This document shows, piece by piece, positions 7,793-16,451 of a stretch of 64,000 bases of DNA. The notes below the pieces were generated by a model that was not told where the DNA came from, ran no database searches, and worked only from the letters and a program-made list of their open reading frames with translations. The position numbers and the translations under genes are program-made. The stretch's first letter is position 1, and every line of letters begins with the position of its first letter. Location: contig NZ_CP046564.1 of the NCBI RefSeq assembly GCF_009818105.1, positions 2,790,001 through 2,854,000 of the forward strand. Reading direction: 5' to 3'. The stretch comes from Bacillus sp. N1-1 (GTDB lineage Bacteria > Bacillota > Bacilli > Bacillales > Guptibacillaceae).

Positions 7793-7813
7793 AAAAACCC
7801 TGCAGAAGCAGGG
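7793..7813 (-). terminator. Terminator of the thiamine operon
   Basis: On the minus strand CCCTGC-TTCT-GCAGGG is followed by TTTTT. The stop codon of thiD directly precedes the hairpin. Confidence 0.9.
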
Positions 7814-8626
7814 CTAAGATTTCATGATAGAAGTTTGTGTTTGACGATAAGCAGCATGGTTTGTAGGCCCAATTCCTTTTCCTATTGGGAGGCCGTGTGT
7901 AATAGCAGCCGTAATATATTCTTTTGCAATAGCTACAGCCTCAGGGATCGGCCTGCCCCTAGCAAGTTCAGCTGCGATACATGCTGAAAACGTGCAACCA
8001 GTACCGTGTGTATGTTTTGTTTCAATACGCTTTGATTCATAATGATAAAAGCATTCATTTACATACAAAACGTCTATAGAAGCTTCCCCCGTCATATGCC
8101 CACCTTTCACAAGAACAGCATCTGCACCACTTTCGTGTAGGGACTTTGCCGCTTCTTCCATTTCCTTTATTGAAGTAATGGGTCCACAGTTTAACAGTGA
8201 GGCTGCTTCAGGAAGATTCGGCGTAATAACAGCACCAAGCGGGAAAAGGTGCTCTTTCATCGCAAGAATAGCATCTTTTTGTAATAGGGAAGCCCCACCT
8301 TTTGCAATCATTACTGGATCAATAACAAGATTTGGGACTTTATATTCCTTTATCTTTTTCGAAACCGCAAGAATGATCTCACTTGAAAAAAGCATTCCGG
8401 TTTTAACTGCGTCCGCGCCAATATCTGAAAGGACTGCATCTAGCTGTGATTGCACCGCTTCGACCGTTTGCGGAAATACATGATGGACCCCAAGCGTGTT
8501 CTGAGCCGTAAGTGCTGTTATCGCACTCATCCCAAACACGTTGCGCTCTTGAAACGTTTTTAAATCAGCTTGAATCCCAGCTCCGCCACCACTATCTGAA
8601 CCAGCAATTGTCAGTGCTTTATACAT
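7814..8626 (-). CDS. thiD: ThiD, hydroxymethylpyrimidine/phosphomethylpyrimidine kinase
   Basis: A 270-residue ribokinase-fold kinase that phosphorylates HMP to HMP-P and HMP-PP for thiamine synthesis. Typical motifs: AGSDSGGGAGIQADLKTF at the N-terminus, DPVMIAKGG, TPNLPEA, LVKGGH and the C-terminal HGTGCTFSA with the catalytic Cys. Some relatives act on pyridoxal, but the operon position after thiO supports ThiD. It is the last gene of the TPP-riboswitch operon, followed by a terminator. Confidence 0.9.
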   Translation of the reverse strand: MYKALTIAGSDSGGGAGIQADLKTFQERNVFGMSAITALTAQNTLGVHHVFPQTVEAVQSQLDAVLSDIGADAVKTGMLFSSEIILAVSKKIKEYKVPNLVIDPVMIAKGGASLLQKDAILAMKEHLFPLGAVITPNLPEAASLLNCGPITSIKEMEEAAKSLHESGADAVLVKGGHMTGEASIDVLYVNECFYHYESKRIETKHTHGTGCTFSACIAAELARGRPIPEAVAIAKEYITAAITHGLPIGKGIGPTNHAAYRQTQTSIMKS

Positions 8627-8641
8627 TAGAACCTCTCCTTA

Positions 8642-9733
8642 TTAGATAGACTGAAAACGATCAGGACGAAATTGACCAATTGCAATTTGTTGAGGAACCT
8701 GATCAATTTCATCCGCTACAATTTTTGCCGTAATCGGGCTCAGTAAAATTCCGTTTCGATAATGTCCGGTTGCCAAAATAACCCCTGGTTTCTCAATTAA
8801 CTTCCCGATAAGTGGAAAACCATCCTGTGTAGCCGGTCTTAATCCGGCCCATTTATGAAATGGATCCATCTTCTCGAGCACAGGCATCACCTTTTTGCTC
8901 CACTTTTCGAGACGACCAATCCCATGTTCTGTTACGTTCGTATCAAAATTAGCGATATCCTCCGAGGCACCAGCCACGACAGAACCATTAGCTTTAGCTA
9001 CCAAATACCCCTGGCTTGTAAAGACAATGTGATTTAATAGCGGGGCGTCATATGCACAAATTTGTCCGCGGATCGGATATACAGGCAATGTAATGCCAAG
9101 CTCTTTTCCCCAATACATCGACCAGGCCCCTGCGGCCAGAACAACCTGATCACTTTCAATTCGCTCCTGCTTTGTTACAACAGCATAACCATCAAGCGTC
9201 GCATCTCCCGCATATTCGATGATATGAACACCTAGATTACGGCAGGCTTGTAAAAGAGCCGCCACATAGCCAGGGGCATAAATATGAGACTCTTCGGGAC
9301 ACCATAAAGCGGCAACAACATCTCTAGAGAGCTCTGGTTCTTTAACCCTTACTTCTTCAGCACTTAAGATCGTCGATTCAACGTTAAACTTCCGTTGCCA
9401 TGCCTGTTTTGTTTCAAGAGAAAGGCGGTCGGCTTCATGATAAATACAATAAAGACTACCACTTTCATTGTACTCAAAATCAATATCCGAATAACGTTTA
9501 ACCTCTTCTTGCCATTTAGGAAAAATCTGCAAACTCCTTTGGCATAGTCGGAAAAAATCGTCAGGGTCTTCTTCAATTTCAGAATATGGAGCAAGCATTC
9601 CTGCTGCTGCACCAGAAGCCTGTCCACCACATTGTTGCGCTTCGACCACAGTGATGTTATGTCCTCTTCTTTGACATTCAAATGCAATGGATAAACCGAT
9701 CACTCCGCCACCAATAATCGTGATTCTGGCCAT
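8642..9733 (-). CDS. thiO: ThiO, glycine oxidase
   Basis: A 363-residue FAD-dependent amine oxidase. The dinucleotide-binding motif IGGGVIGLSIAFE is at residues 7-19, GAAAGMLAPYSE follows near 42, and the C-terminal GLRPATQDGFPLIG and GHYRNGILLSP are typical. It oxidises glycine to the imine used by ThiG for the thiazole ring. It lies between thiG and thiD, 15 bases after each, in the thiamine operon. Confidence 0.9.
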   Translation of the reverse strand: MARITIIGGGVIGLSIAFECQRRGHNITVVEAQQCGGQASGAAAGMLAPYSEIEEDPDDFFRLCQRSLQIFPKWQEEVKRYSDIDFEYNESGSLYCIYHEADRLSLETKQAWQRKFNVESTILSAEEVRVKEPELSRDVVAALWCPEESHIYAPGYVAALLQACRNLGVHIIEYAGDATLDGYAVVTKQERIESDQVVLAAGAWSMYWGKELGITLPVYPIRGQICAYDAPLLNHIVFTSQGYLVAKANGSVVAGASEDIANFDTNVTEHGIGRLEKWSKKVMPVLEKMDPFHKWAGLRPATQDGFPLIGKLIEKPGVILATGHYRNGILLSPITAKIVADEIDQVPQQIAIGQFRPDRFQSI

Positions 9734-9748
9734 AAAGATCCCCCTTCC

Positions 9749-10510
9749 TTACCTTTGTATTGGACTACTGGCCGTCGCATACTTCTTTTTAGGAATTCTA
9801 CCTGCGCTATAAGACAACCTTCCAGCATGGATCGCATGTTTTACAGCCTCCGCCATCATAACTGGGTTTCTCGCTTTGGCTATCGCTGTATTTAACAGCA
9901 CGCCATCTGCGCCGAGTTCCATTGCTTGTGTAACATCAGCAGCACTTCCAAGGCCAGCATCTACGATCACTGGCACTGTAAGCTTCTCAGTAATTCGTTC
10001 AATATTATAAGGATTTAAAATACCTAGACCTGTTCCAATGGGAGACCCACCTGGCATCACCGCCGAAGCACCAGCTTCTTGTAATCGATAACAGAGTGCA
10101 GGATCATCTGAGGTGTACGGCAAAACAATAAACCCTTCCTTCGCTAAGATTTCTGTTGCTTTTAGTGTTTCGATTGGATCAGGAATGAGCATTTTTTCAT
10201 CTTGGCTCACTTCGATCTTAATCCAATCACTTAGTCCGGATGATTTTGCTAAACGAGCGATTCGAATCGCTTCTTCTGCTGATGTTGCACCTGAAGTATT
10301 CGGTAAATATTGAAATGGTTTTTCGATGTGTTGTAGGATTGCATCTTCGTTTGGTGATGAAAGATTCACTCTTCGAATCGCGAACGTCAGAACCTCCGCT
10401 TCGGAAACCTCAATGGCCTTATTTTGAACATATGGATTTGGGTATCTTCCTGTACCTAGAAACAGCCTCGATGATAATTGTTTCCCCGCTATTGTTAATT
10501 TGTTAGTCAT
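9749..10510 (-). CDS. thiG: ThiG, thiazole synthase
   Basis: A 253-residue TIM-barrel thiazole synthase that condenses deoxyxylulose phosphate, dehydroglycine and ThiS thiocarboxylate. It shows [12 protein letters not shown], the Schiff-base Lys in [16 protein letters not shown] for phosphate binding, and [11 protein letters not shown] start at ATG 10510; the GTG at 10525 would put the start inside the thiS coding end. It lies 4 bases after thiS and has GGGGG from the thiS tail as ribosome site. Confidence 0.9.
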   Translation of the reverse strand: MTNKLTIAGKQLSSRLFLGTGRYPNPYVQNKAIEVSEAEVLTFAIRRVNLSSPNEDAILQHIEKPFQYLPNTSGATSAEEAIRIARLAKSSGLSDWIKIEVSQDEKMLIPDPIETLKATEILAKEGFIVLPYTSDDPALCYRLQEAGASAVMPGGSPIGTGLGILNPYNIERITEKLTVPVIVDAGLGSAADVTQAMELGADGVLLNTAIAKARNPVMMAEAVKHAIHAGRLSYSAGRIPKKKYATASSPIQR

Positions 10511-10514
10511 TTTC

Positions 10515-10712
10515 TCAGCCCCCACCTACAAAGTGAACAAGTTCAATTTCCATGCCATCTTGTACATTGATATCATTCCAGTTCGATCGATCAATAATTG
10601 TTCCGTCTACCTCTGTTACAACCAGACCTTCTTGCAAACCAAAATGGTTCACAACATCCTTCAAAGTAACCACGTCCAGATCGTGCTTATCGCCATTTAT
10701 TTGTAATCTCAC
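10515..10712 (-). CDS. thiS: ThiS, sulfur carrier protein
   Basis: A 65-residue ubiquitin-fold sulfur carrier ending VHFVGGG; the terminal Gly is adenylated and then thiocarboxylated to donate sulfur to ThiG. It starts with GTG overlapping the thiE stop by four bases (GTGA). The adenylating enzyme ThiF is not in this operon; the closest candidate in the window is the MoeB/ThiF-type gene at 24964. Confidence 0.9.
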   Translation of the reverse strand: MRLQINGDKHDLDVVTLKDVVNHFGLQEGLVVTEVDGTIIDRSNWNDINVQDGMEIELVHFVGGG

Positions 10713-11344
10713 TTCTCGATCACCTCGCTCTTAATCGCTTGCTGAAATAATTCACATGTTCCTTTCACATCCTCACTTCCTACTACTTCGCTAATCACAC
10801 AAATACGTTTTGCACCCGCACGTAAGACGTCAGAAACATTGTGTAGTTTTATTCCCCCAATGGCTACAAATGGAATAGAAATTTCAGAAATCACTTCCTT
10901 GATATAATCAGTAGTAACAGGGTCTACCACGTCGCTTTTACTGTTAGTCGGAAAAATCGGACCCGCACCGATGTAATCAGCTCCCCCCTTTTCTGCAGCA
11001 CGCGCTTCTTCGATACGATGAGTAGAGATTCCGATTATTTTATCTGGTCCAATGATTTTTCTTGCCGTCTCTAAAGGCAAATCATCTTGCCCTAAATGGA
11101 TACCGTCTGCATCAACAGCTAGCGCGACATCAATATGATCATTAACAATAAACGGTATACTGTACTTTTTTGTTAACGCTTTTAACTTTAGTGCTTTTTC
11201 AAGCACTATTTTTTTTGAATTTGTTTTATCACGTAGCTGAATAATATCCGCTCCACCTCGTATGGCTTCCTCCATTACGTCGACTAATTCTCGACCTGGA
11301 TGAAATTCTTCTCCTGTAATCACATATAATTGAAACTGCTTCAT
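10709..11344 (-). CDS. thiE: ThiE, thiamine-phosphate synthase
   Basis: A 211-residue TIM-barrel enzyme coupling HMP-PP and thiazole phosphate. It shows IQLRDK, VNDHIDVAL, DGIHLGQDDLP, GISTHR and GPIFPTNSK, the usual ThiE signatures. TenI is a close relative with isomerase activity, so that name cannot be fully excluded in a thiS-thiG-thiO setting. It is the first gene behind the TPP riboswitch and has GGAGG upstream. Overlap with thiS suggests translational coupling. Confidence 0.85.
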   Translation of the reverse strand: MKQFQLYVITGEEFHPGRELVDVMEEAIRGGADIIQLRDKTNSKKIVLEKALKLKALTKKYSIPFIVNDHIDVALAVDADGIHLGQDDLPLETARKIIGPDKIIGISTHRIEEARAAEKGGADYIGAGPIFPTNSKSDVVDPVTTDYIKEVISEISIPFVAIGGIKLHNVSDVLRAGAKRICVISEVVGSEDVKGTCELFQQAIKSEVIEK

Positions 11345-11418
11345 GACTGGTTTCCTCCAATATCGTTATGACTCACTTCACATTTCTACAAAAAGGAGAT
11401 AAAAGACGCTAGAACGTG

Positions 11419-11449
11419 AAAAACCCCCATTCCGCGTATGGAATGGGGG
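11419..11449 (-). terminator. Expression-platform terminator of the TPP riboswitch
   Basis: On the minus strand CCCCCATTCC and GGAATGGGGG form a 10-bp stem with a 6-base loop, followed by TTTTT. It sits between the riboswitch and thiE. Confidence 0.92.
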
Positions 11450-11468
11450 TAGTATAAAACACCGCTAC

Positions 11469-11566
11469 CGACTTCCCTACGCTGGTATCAACCAGATCAG
11501 GTTCAAGGGTAAAAGAAATAACGGTTTCTTTTTCTCAGCCTTCCCTTACTTGAAGGCACCCCTAGT
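11469..11566 (-). ncRNA. TPP riboswitch (THI element)
   Basis: The minus strand carries the conserved parts in order: ACTAGGGGTGCC, GGCTGAGA, ACCCTTGAACCTGATCTGG and GATACCAGCGTAGGGAAGT. The P3 insertion between GGCTGAGA and ACCC is A/T-rich. It precedes a terminator and thiE, so thiamine pyrophosphate should switch the thi operon off at the transcription level. Confidence 0.96.
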
Positions 11567-11571
11567 CTTAG

Positions 11572-11600
11572 AAATTATGAAATTACTTTTATTATGACAA
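11572..11600 (-). promoter_or_regulatory. Promoter of the thiamine operon
   Basis: On the minus strand TTGTCA and TAATTT are spaced 17 bases apart, just before the riboswitch. The -35 box overlaps a T-run that may end the yqgT transcript. Confidence 0.65.
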
Positions 11601-11624
11601 AAAAGCTCTTAGAATTCAAGCTCA

Positions 11625-12812
11625 CTACATATATAGTGAAGACAGAAAGATACCTATTGTATTTTGATAAATATCGTTAAATTGGCTAACTGGTAAAGGA
11701 TTCTCTCCTTTCCCGATTTCAACAGTGAAACCAGGTCTTCTAAAATCCTGTATAAACCAATCCTTGTAACCTGCAAAACTATCAACATACCGAATGGGTA
11801 GGTAGCCACTTAACCGAGAAAATTCAGTTACAAGAATTTCCGACTCAGGGGGTTCAAGCCCTTCAAATCCCCAAAAGATTACTTCCCCCTGCGAATGGAA
11901 TGCTAGCGCTCTGTCAAATTTCTTTCTTGTAGTTAAATCAGCAATTGCAATTGCTTCTGGTTCAGTAAGCGGTGCTTTTCCCGGGTAATTTCTTGGAGAT
12001 GGCTTTGTTGGTTTACGCTCAGCTTCTACTTCCCATTTAGCCGGGTATTGATTATTTAAATCGACACCTCGAATGTTCGCCTTCCAACGACTAAATTGAT
12101 CACTCCCATTGTTAATATCATTTGCAAGAGAACGATACGGTTCCTCTTCAGGTAAACCATTAATCACAAGATCAACACCATCTGGATTGACCATTGGAAC
12201 GAGTGACAAAGAAGTGGATTCATAGAGCGGTGGGAGATAGACACCGCTAAGCTGCTGACTACTTGTTAATTCACGTGCATAATCATCGATAAATTTCATG
12301 ATTAAAGTTGTCGTTAACCACTCATTTGCATGAAACGAGCCATTCATGTGAACTTTTTTCGCCCCAGTTCCTACCACTAATTCAGGAATGGGTTTTCCCA
12401 TTACAGTCTCACCAATTAGTCCTCTTTTAATAAATGGGTAGACTCCAAGTATTTTGCGGATATCCTTAACAAGGGTCTCATAATCATAATTTTGATTGGG
12501 GTTTATAAGAGACCATGTGACACGAATCGGGATGTTCACTTTCTCACCCGGCTTTAGCGAAAAGGGATTTTGATCATTTAGCAATAAAACACCGTCTAAA
12601 GGCGCACCATACCAACCCGCTATTTTCCATAATGTATCTCCTTGTTTGATGGTATAACTTTTTGTTACATAACCAGGGATCTGTATTTGTTCTCCAATCA
12701 TCAACTGATCAGGATCTTCAAGATTGTTGCTATCTAAAATGAGACGGAGCGGTATTTGAAAGACACGACTATATTTCCAAAGGCTGTCCCCACTTTTCAC
12801 TCTAATTTTCAT
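11625..12812 (-). CDS. yqgT: YqgT, LysM-containing M14 carboxypeptidase (gamma-D-glutamyl-meso-DAP peptidase)
   Basis: A 395-residue protein with two N-terminal LysM modules (about residues 3-47 and 52-95) and an M14 zinc carboxypeptidase domain. The zinc ligands are His161 and Glu164 (HANE) and His306 (AFHSQGE); the catalytic Glu is probably 365 (FTVEIGKG). Homologues cut gamma-D-Glu-meso-DAP bonds in peptidoglycan peptides. No signal peptide is visible, so it may act in the cell or in the mother cell or spore. It lies downstream of the ltaS-like gene, from which it is now separated by an insertion sequence. Confidence 0.87.
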   Translation of the reverse strand: MKIRVKSGDSLWKYSRVFQIPLRLILDSNNLEDPDQLMIGEQIQIPGYVTKSYTIKQGDTLWKIAGWYGAPLDGVLLLNDQNPFSLKPGEKVNIPIRVTWSLINPNQNYDYETLVKDIRKILGVYPFIKRGLIGETVMGKPIPELVVGTGAKKVHMNGSFHANEWLTTTLIMKFIDDYARELTSSQQLSGVYLPPLYESTSLSLVPMVNPDGVDLVINGLPEEEPYRSLANDINNGSDQFSRWKANIRGVDLNNQYPAKWEVEAERKPTKPSPRNYPGKAPLTEPEAIAIADLTTRKKFDRALAFHSQGEVIFWGFEGLEPPESEILVTEFSRLSGYLPIRYVDSFAGYKDWFIQDFRRPGFTVEIGKGENPLPVSQFNDIYQNTIGIFLSSLYM

Positions 12813-12994
12813 ACTTCACCCTCCCACATGTCATCTCCCTCTTACAATAATATGACTAGAAGGGGCTCCTATGCTTCGTGAATAAAGCTTTTCTCAGAAC
12901 AAGATGTTTATTATCTCCACTTCTTGTTTAGATGCATAGAAAAAAACCACACTTTAAATGGTCTTACCCCTGTCAAGTAGACAGTATAAAAAAA

Positions 12995-13831
12995 CTACGC
13001 TGCCAACGCGTGTCGATATTCAATCGGCGCGCGTTGCTTTAATTTCTTCTGGAAACGTCTGTAGTTATAGTGGTAGATGTAATCCTCGATTGCTTGTCTG
13101 ATCTCGTTTTCTGTTTTACACTGATTGATGTACAACTTCTCTGTTTTGAGATGCGAAAAGAAGGACTCAATGCAGGCATTATCCAGGCAGTTTCCTTTGC
13201 GAGAGTGGCTGCCCTTAACGCCGTATTCTTCTATTCGTGTGTTGTATGCCTTAGACGTATACTGAAAGCCTTGATCCGAATGGAGAACGGCTTTCGTTAC
13301 GTCTTTTTTCTTTGTCCATTGGGCAACTGTATCTAGTACAAGCGCTAAATCGTTGCGTTTAGAAAGCTTCCAGCTTACGATCTCATTGTTGAATAAATCT
13401 TGAATCACGGATAAGTAATAAAATCGTTTACCATCTGATACATAAGTAATGTCCGTCACCATTTTCTGATTCGTTCCATTTGCTTTAAAGTTTCGTTTTA
13501 GCCTATTTGGATTGATCACAGACGGAGTGTATCCATGCCTTTTCCTCTTTTTACGAATCACCGATTGAATGCCCATCTCGCTCATCAACCGATACACCTT
13601 TTTGTGGTTGATGTGGTAACCACTTTCTTTCAATAAACGCGTCATAGTAGGGTAACCTGTTTCCGGATGAAGAAAATGAATCCCCATCATATGCATTTGG
13701 ATGTCATGATCTTGATTGGCCCTTTCTTCGCGCTTTACTTTACTAGATCTCCATTTGTAATAGCTTGATGGTTGGAGGGAAGCAATCTCTAACAACCAGG
13801 TAACAGGAGCTTTATTCCTTAAATCTTCCAC
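12995..13831 (-). CDS. IS3-family transposase OrfB (DDE integrase domain)
   Basis: A 278-residue integrase-core transposase: an N-terminal HTH_21 part (SSYYKWR, then YGTP-like ETGYPTMTRLL), then the DDE core with Asp in TDITYVSDG, Asp in LHSDQGFQY and Glu in CIESFFSHLK, ending HYNYRRFQKKLKQRAPIEYR. The start at GTG 13831 is nominal: the frame is open upstream across the orfA stop, and the protein is expected as an OrfAB fusion made by -1 frameshifting. Confidence 0.92.
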   Translation of the reverse strand: MEDLRNKAPVTWLLEIASLQPSSYYKWRSSKVKREERANQDHDIQMHMMGIHFLHPETGYPTMTRLLKESGYHINHKKVYRLMSEMGIQSVIRKKRKRHGYTPSVINPNRLKRNFKANGTNQKMVTDITYVSDGKRFYYLSVIQDLFNNEIVSWKLSKRNDLALVLDTVAQWTKKKDVTKAVLHSDQGFQYTSKAYNTRIEEYGVKGSHSRKGNCLDNACIESFFSHLKTEKLYINQCKTENEIRQAIEDYIYHYNYRRFQKKLKQRAPIEYRHALAA

Positions 13832-13842
13832 GGTTTCATACT

Positions 13843-13852
13843 TTATTTTTTG
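13843..13852 (-). promoter_or_regulatory. Probable -1 ribosomal frameshift site (C-AAA-AAA-TAA)
   Basis: The orfA frame reads AAA AAA TAA after CGC. Slipping back one base on the A6 run enters the orfB frame (reading K-I-K-Y-E-T-V-E-D) without a stop, as in IS3-family OrfAB production. Confidence 0.75.
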
Positions 13853-14175
13853 CGTGATTTTCCCTCCTTTTCGAGATTTTGATACTGCTTTTTTAAGTAA
13901 TCCACCTGCGCTTTCAGGTAATCTCTCTCTTCTTCAATTGTTTTAAAGTTTGTGCGTGGCCTACCATGCATAGGATTTTCCTCACTGCGACTTCGAATAT
14001 CAAACGGCTCACCGTTTTTCCACTTCCTCACCCAGACTTTCAGCTGTGTACTATTTTTTATTCCTAATTCTTCCGCTAAAGCATTGTAACTTTGAGAACC
14101 ATTAATGTATTTCATCACGGCGTTCTGTTTAAACTCGTCTGTATACGTCTCAAACCTCTGCCCTTTTTTAGCCAT
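13843..14175 (-). CDS. IS3-family transposase OrfA (HTH)
   Basis: A 110-residue helix-turn-helix protein that binds the element ends. It contains FKQNAVMKYINGSQSYNALAEELG and a C-terminal leucine-rich coiled coil (about residues 75-100). The ATG at 14175 has GGAGGGG upstream. The last codons before TAA run through six A residues, a slippery site that would join it to orfB. Confidence 0.9.
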   Translation of the reverse strand: MAKKGQRFETYTDEFKQNAVMKYINGSQSYNALAEELGIKNSTQLKVWVRKWKNGEPFDIRSRSEENPMHGRPRTNFKTIEEERDYLKAQVDYLKKQYQNLEKEGKSRKK

Positions 14176-14206
14176 AGAAAAAATCCCCTCCAAGCATCAT
14201 TCTTTC

Positions 14207-14232
14207 CTCCACCATATCATGGAGGTTTTTTT
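14207..14232 (+). terminator. Plus-strand terminator inside the insertion sequence
   Basis: CCTCCA and TGGAGG form a short stem followed by TTTTTTT, just upstream of orfA on the opposite strand. It would stop antisense transcription running through the element. Confidence 0.5.
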
Positions 14233-14286
14233 GAATGTCTACTTAAAAGGGATAATATCATAAAAGCGTGGTTTTTTTCTGGTAGT

Positions 14287-16158
14287 TTATTTTACCTCGG
14301 CATCTTCTTGTTGCTCGCCATGCTTTCCTAAGAAACGAAGCAGATCGCCGTATACAATTTTATCTGAGTAAGCGAGATCTGTTTTTGCCTTTTCCATGTA
14401 TGGTTCACAGGCAGCTTTATCCGTTTCTTCTCCTGTTTCCTTATCATAACAAACATTTTTCGTATAAAGGTTATTTTCTGTAATGAAACTTCCATCACGA
14501 AGTATGGTGAAATTATCCTGTTCTTCTGCAAACAGGTCATTACCAAACTTAATCATATCTTTTGTTTCAATTCCGAGAAGGTGCATGATTGTAGGCTTCA
14601 AATCAATTTGTCCACCTACTTGATCCATTACTTCTCCTTCCTGGCCAGGGATATGGATAATGAGTGGAACCTTTTGTAGTTCTGTCGATTCAAATGGTGT
14701 AATTTCTTTTCCTAGAAACTCGCCCATTGCTTTATTATGGTTCTCAGAGATACCATAGTGATCCCCATACATAACAAAGATTGAATCTTCATATAGTCCT
14801 TCTTCTTTCATGCGCTCAAAGAATTTTTTAACAGCTTCATCCTGATAGCGAACCGTTGTAAAAAATCTGTTGACAGTACCATCGTCTGAAGTCCACTCTG
14901 GAATATATTCATCTTCTGATTCAAGAGTGAAAGGGAAATGATTCGTAAGGGTAATATATTTAGCATAGTAAGGTTCTGGCATTGTTTCTAAATATTTAAT
15001 GGATTGATCAAAGAAATATTCATCTTTCAATCCCCATCCGATTGAATTATCAGGTGTGACTGTAAAGTCATTAATGTCATAGAACTTATCGTATTTAAGG
15101 GCATCATACATGACGTCACGATTCCAAAAACTTTTATTATTTGCATGGAAAACGGCATTATAGTAGCCATTTTCACTTAAAATTTCTGGAGACGCATTGT
15201 ATTCATTTCCTGAGTGCGTAAAGAACACCGCACCGCTCGGTAGTCCATAAAGAGAATTTTCAAGAATAAACTCAGAGTCAGAAGTTTTCCCCTGTGCTGT
15301 TTGATGATAGAAATTAGGGAAATAATAACTTTCATCAATAAGATCATTAAGGAATGGAGTAATTTCTTTTCCATCAACCTCTTCGTTTATCACGAAACTC
15401 TGCGTAGACTCTAGAGAGACGAGAATAATGTTTTTTCCTTCTGCTTTACCGAACATTTCAGGGTTTGGTTCAACATGGTTGGCTTTCACATAGTTTTCAA
15501 TATCGACAATTTCACTACCGTCGGCAAAGGCTCGTTGTGCCTTCGCTTTCGATTGTAGAACAGCATCATAAACATGATAGTTATAAGTACCGATATATTT
15601 AATAAGCATTTCACGATCAAACGTCCGAGTTAAGAGTTGAGGACGCTCTGTTTCAGCAAGGCCGACATTAATAGCAAAAAGGGCGATGGCACTTGCAAAT
15701 ACAATAGCGATTTCTTTTTTCTTAACTGCGTATGTTTTTGTTTTACGTACAAATAAGTAAGCTGAGAGAAGAATGATATCTATAAACAGCAAGAAATCAA
15801 AACCGCTTACAAGCTCTGCGATACTGTTACCAAGTTCACCCATGTTATTCGTTTGGAAGAGAAGCGGTATCGTAATAAAGTCTGTGAATTCTCGGTAGTA
15901 GACAACATTTGCAAATAAAATAAATGACCCGACAAAATTAATGATCAGCAATATTCTATTGCGATACTTAGGTGAGGCAAATAATGCAAAACCGAGGAAT
16001 AACAAGACAGAGCTAATCGGGTTTAAAAATAAGATAAACCCTTCCATTTTATTTTCAGGTTCAATGTTAAACGCAAATTCATACACTAGATACGTTTTTA
16101 ACCACAGCAGAAATGCTACGACTAGAAAAAACGAATACTTATTTTGTAGCTTTTTCAT
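14287..16158 (-). CDS. yqgS: LtaS-type lipoteichoic acid synthase (YqgS)
   Basis: A 623-residue enzyme with about five N-terminal membrane helices (within residues 8-165) and an extracellular sulfatase-fold domain. It transfers glycerol phosphate from phosphatidylglycerol to the growing lipoteichoic acid chain. The catalytic Thr is residue 292 (QGKTSDSEF), Glu250 (SLES) is a metal ligand, and YGDHYG and HANNKSFWNRD are further signatures. A signal-peptidase-like AKA site is near 205-207, as in LtaS processing. Synteny matches yqgS. The gene is intact, but its terminator is split by an insertion sequence. Confidence 0.9.
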   Translation of the reverse strand: MKKLQNKYSFFLVVAFLLWLKTYLVYEFAFNIEPENKMEGFILFLNPISSVLLFLGFALFASPKYRNRILLIINFVGSFILFANVVYYREFTDFITIPLLFQTNNMGELGNSIAELVSGFDFLLFIDIILLSAYLFVRKTKTYAVKKKEIAIVFASAIALFAINVGLAETERPQLLTRTFDREMLIKYIGTYNYHVYDAVLQSKAKAQRAFADGSEIVDIENYVKANHVEPNPEMFGKAEGKNIILVSLESTQSFVINEEVDGKEITPFLNDLIDESYYFPNFYHQTAQGKTSDSEFILENSLYGLPSGAVFFTHSGNEYNASPEILSENGYYNAVFHANNKSFWNRDVMYDALKYDKFYDINDFTVTPDNSIGWGLKDEYFFDQSIKYLETMPEPYYAKYITLTNHFPFTLESEDEYIPEWTSDDGTVNRFFTTVRYQDEAVKKFFERMKEEGLYEDSIFVMYGDHYGISENHNKAMGEFLGKEITPFESTELQKVPLIIHIPGQEGEVMDQVGGQIDLKPTIMHLLGIETKDMIKFGNDLFAEEQDNFTILRDGSFITENNLYTKNVCYDKETGEETDKAACEPYMEKAKTDLAYSDKIVYGDLLRFLGKHGEQQEDAEVK

Positions 16159-16230
16159 GTTTTCTTAGTACCTCCTTAGTTGGATATAAGGAAAAGCTAC
16201 CATATCTTTCTACGACCATACATAATCGCT

Positions 16231-16259
16231 ATGATAGTATGTTTTCGAAATTTAATCAA
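16231..16259 (-). promoter_or_regulatory. Promoter of the ltaS-like gene
   Basis: On the minus strand TTGATT and TATCAT are separated by 17 bases, about 70 bases before the start codon. Confidence 0.6.
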
Positions 16260-16375
16260 CTAACTTTTGTCCTTATTTTAGTATTTCTTTCAACATTTTT
16301 TTGATTCTATTTAGTGCGGCCATTACTAATAACGAATAAGTTGTCCAAAAAGTTTCATCTGTGCAAAATAATCAT

Positions 16376-16412
16376 AAAAAAAGAAGAGATCAGACTCCAC
16401 TGATCTCTTCTT
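16376..16412 (-). terminator. Terminator of the yqgQ-nitroreductase-glcK unit
   Basis: On the minus strand AAGAAGAGATCA pairs with TGATCTCTTCTT across an 8-base loop, followed by TTTTTT. It lies 40 bases past the glcK stop. Confidence 0.9.
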
Positions 16413-16451
16413 TACCCCTATCATGACAGGGATAAACGCGAAAAAATAGGA

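Larger units (their letters stand above)
12959..14260 (-). mobile_element. IS3-family insertion sequence (IS150-like), 1302 bp
   Basis: The element has 25-bp terminal inverted repeats beginning TGGTCTTACCCC (left) and TGATATTATCCC (right, read inward), matching at 20 of 25 positions, including the shared AAGTAGACA. A 4-bp direct repeat TAAA flanks it (12955-12958 and 14261-14264). It encodes two overlapping-type transposase frames, orfA and orfB, both intact. It sits in the loop of a terminator between yqgT and the ltaS-like gene. Confidence 0.93.
12941..14278. terminator. Bidirectional terminator split by an insertion sequence
   Basis: The left arm (12938-12955, AGAAAAAAACCACACTTT) and the right arm (14262-14279, AAAGCGTGGTTTTTTTCT) are complementary over 18 bases with one G-T type mismatch. 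Removing the insertion and one TAAA copy restores a single hairpin with T-tracts on both sides. Confidence 0.85.
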
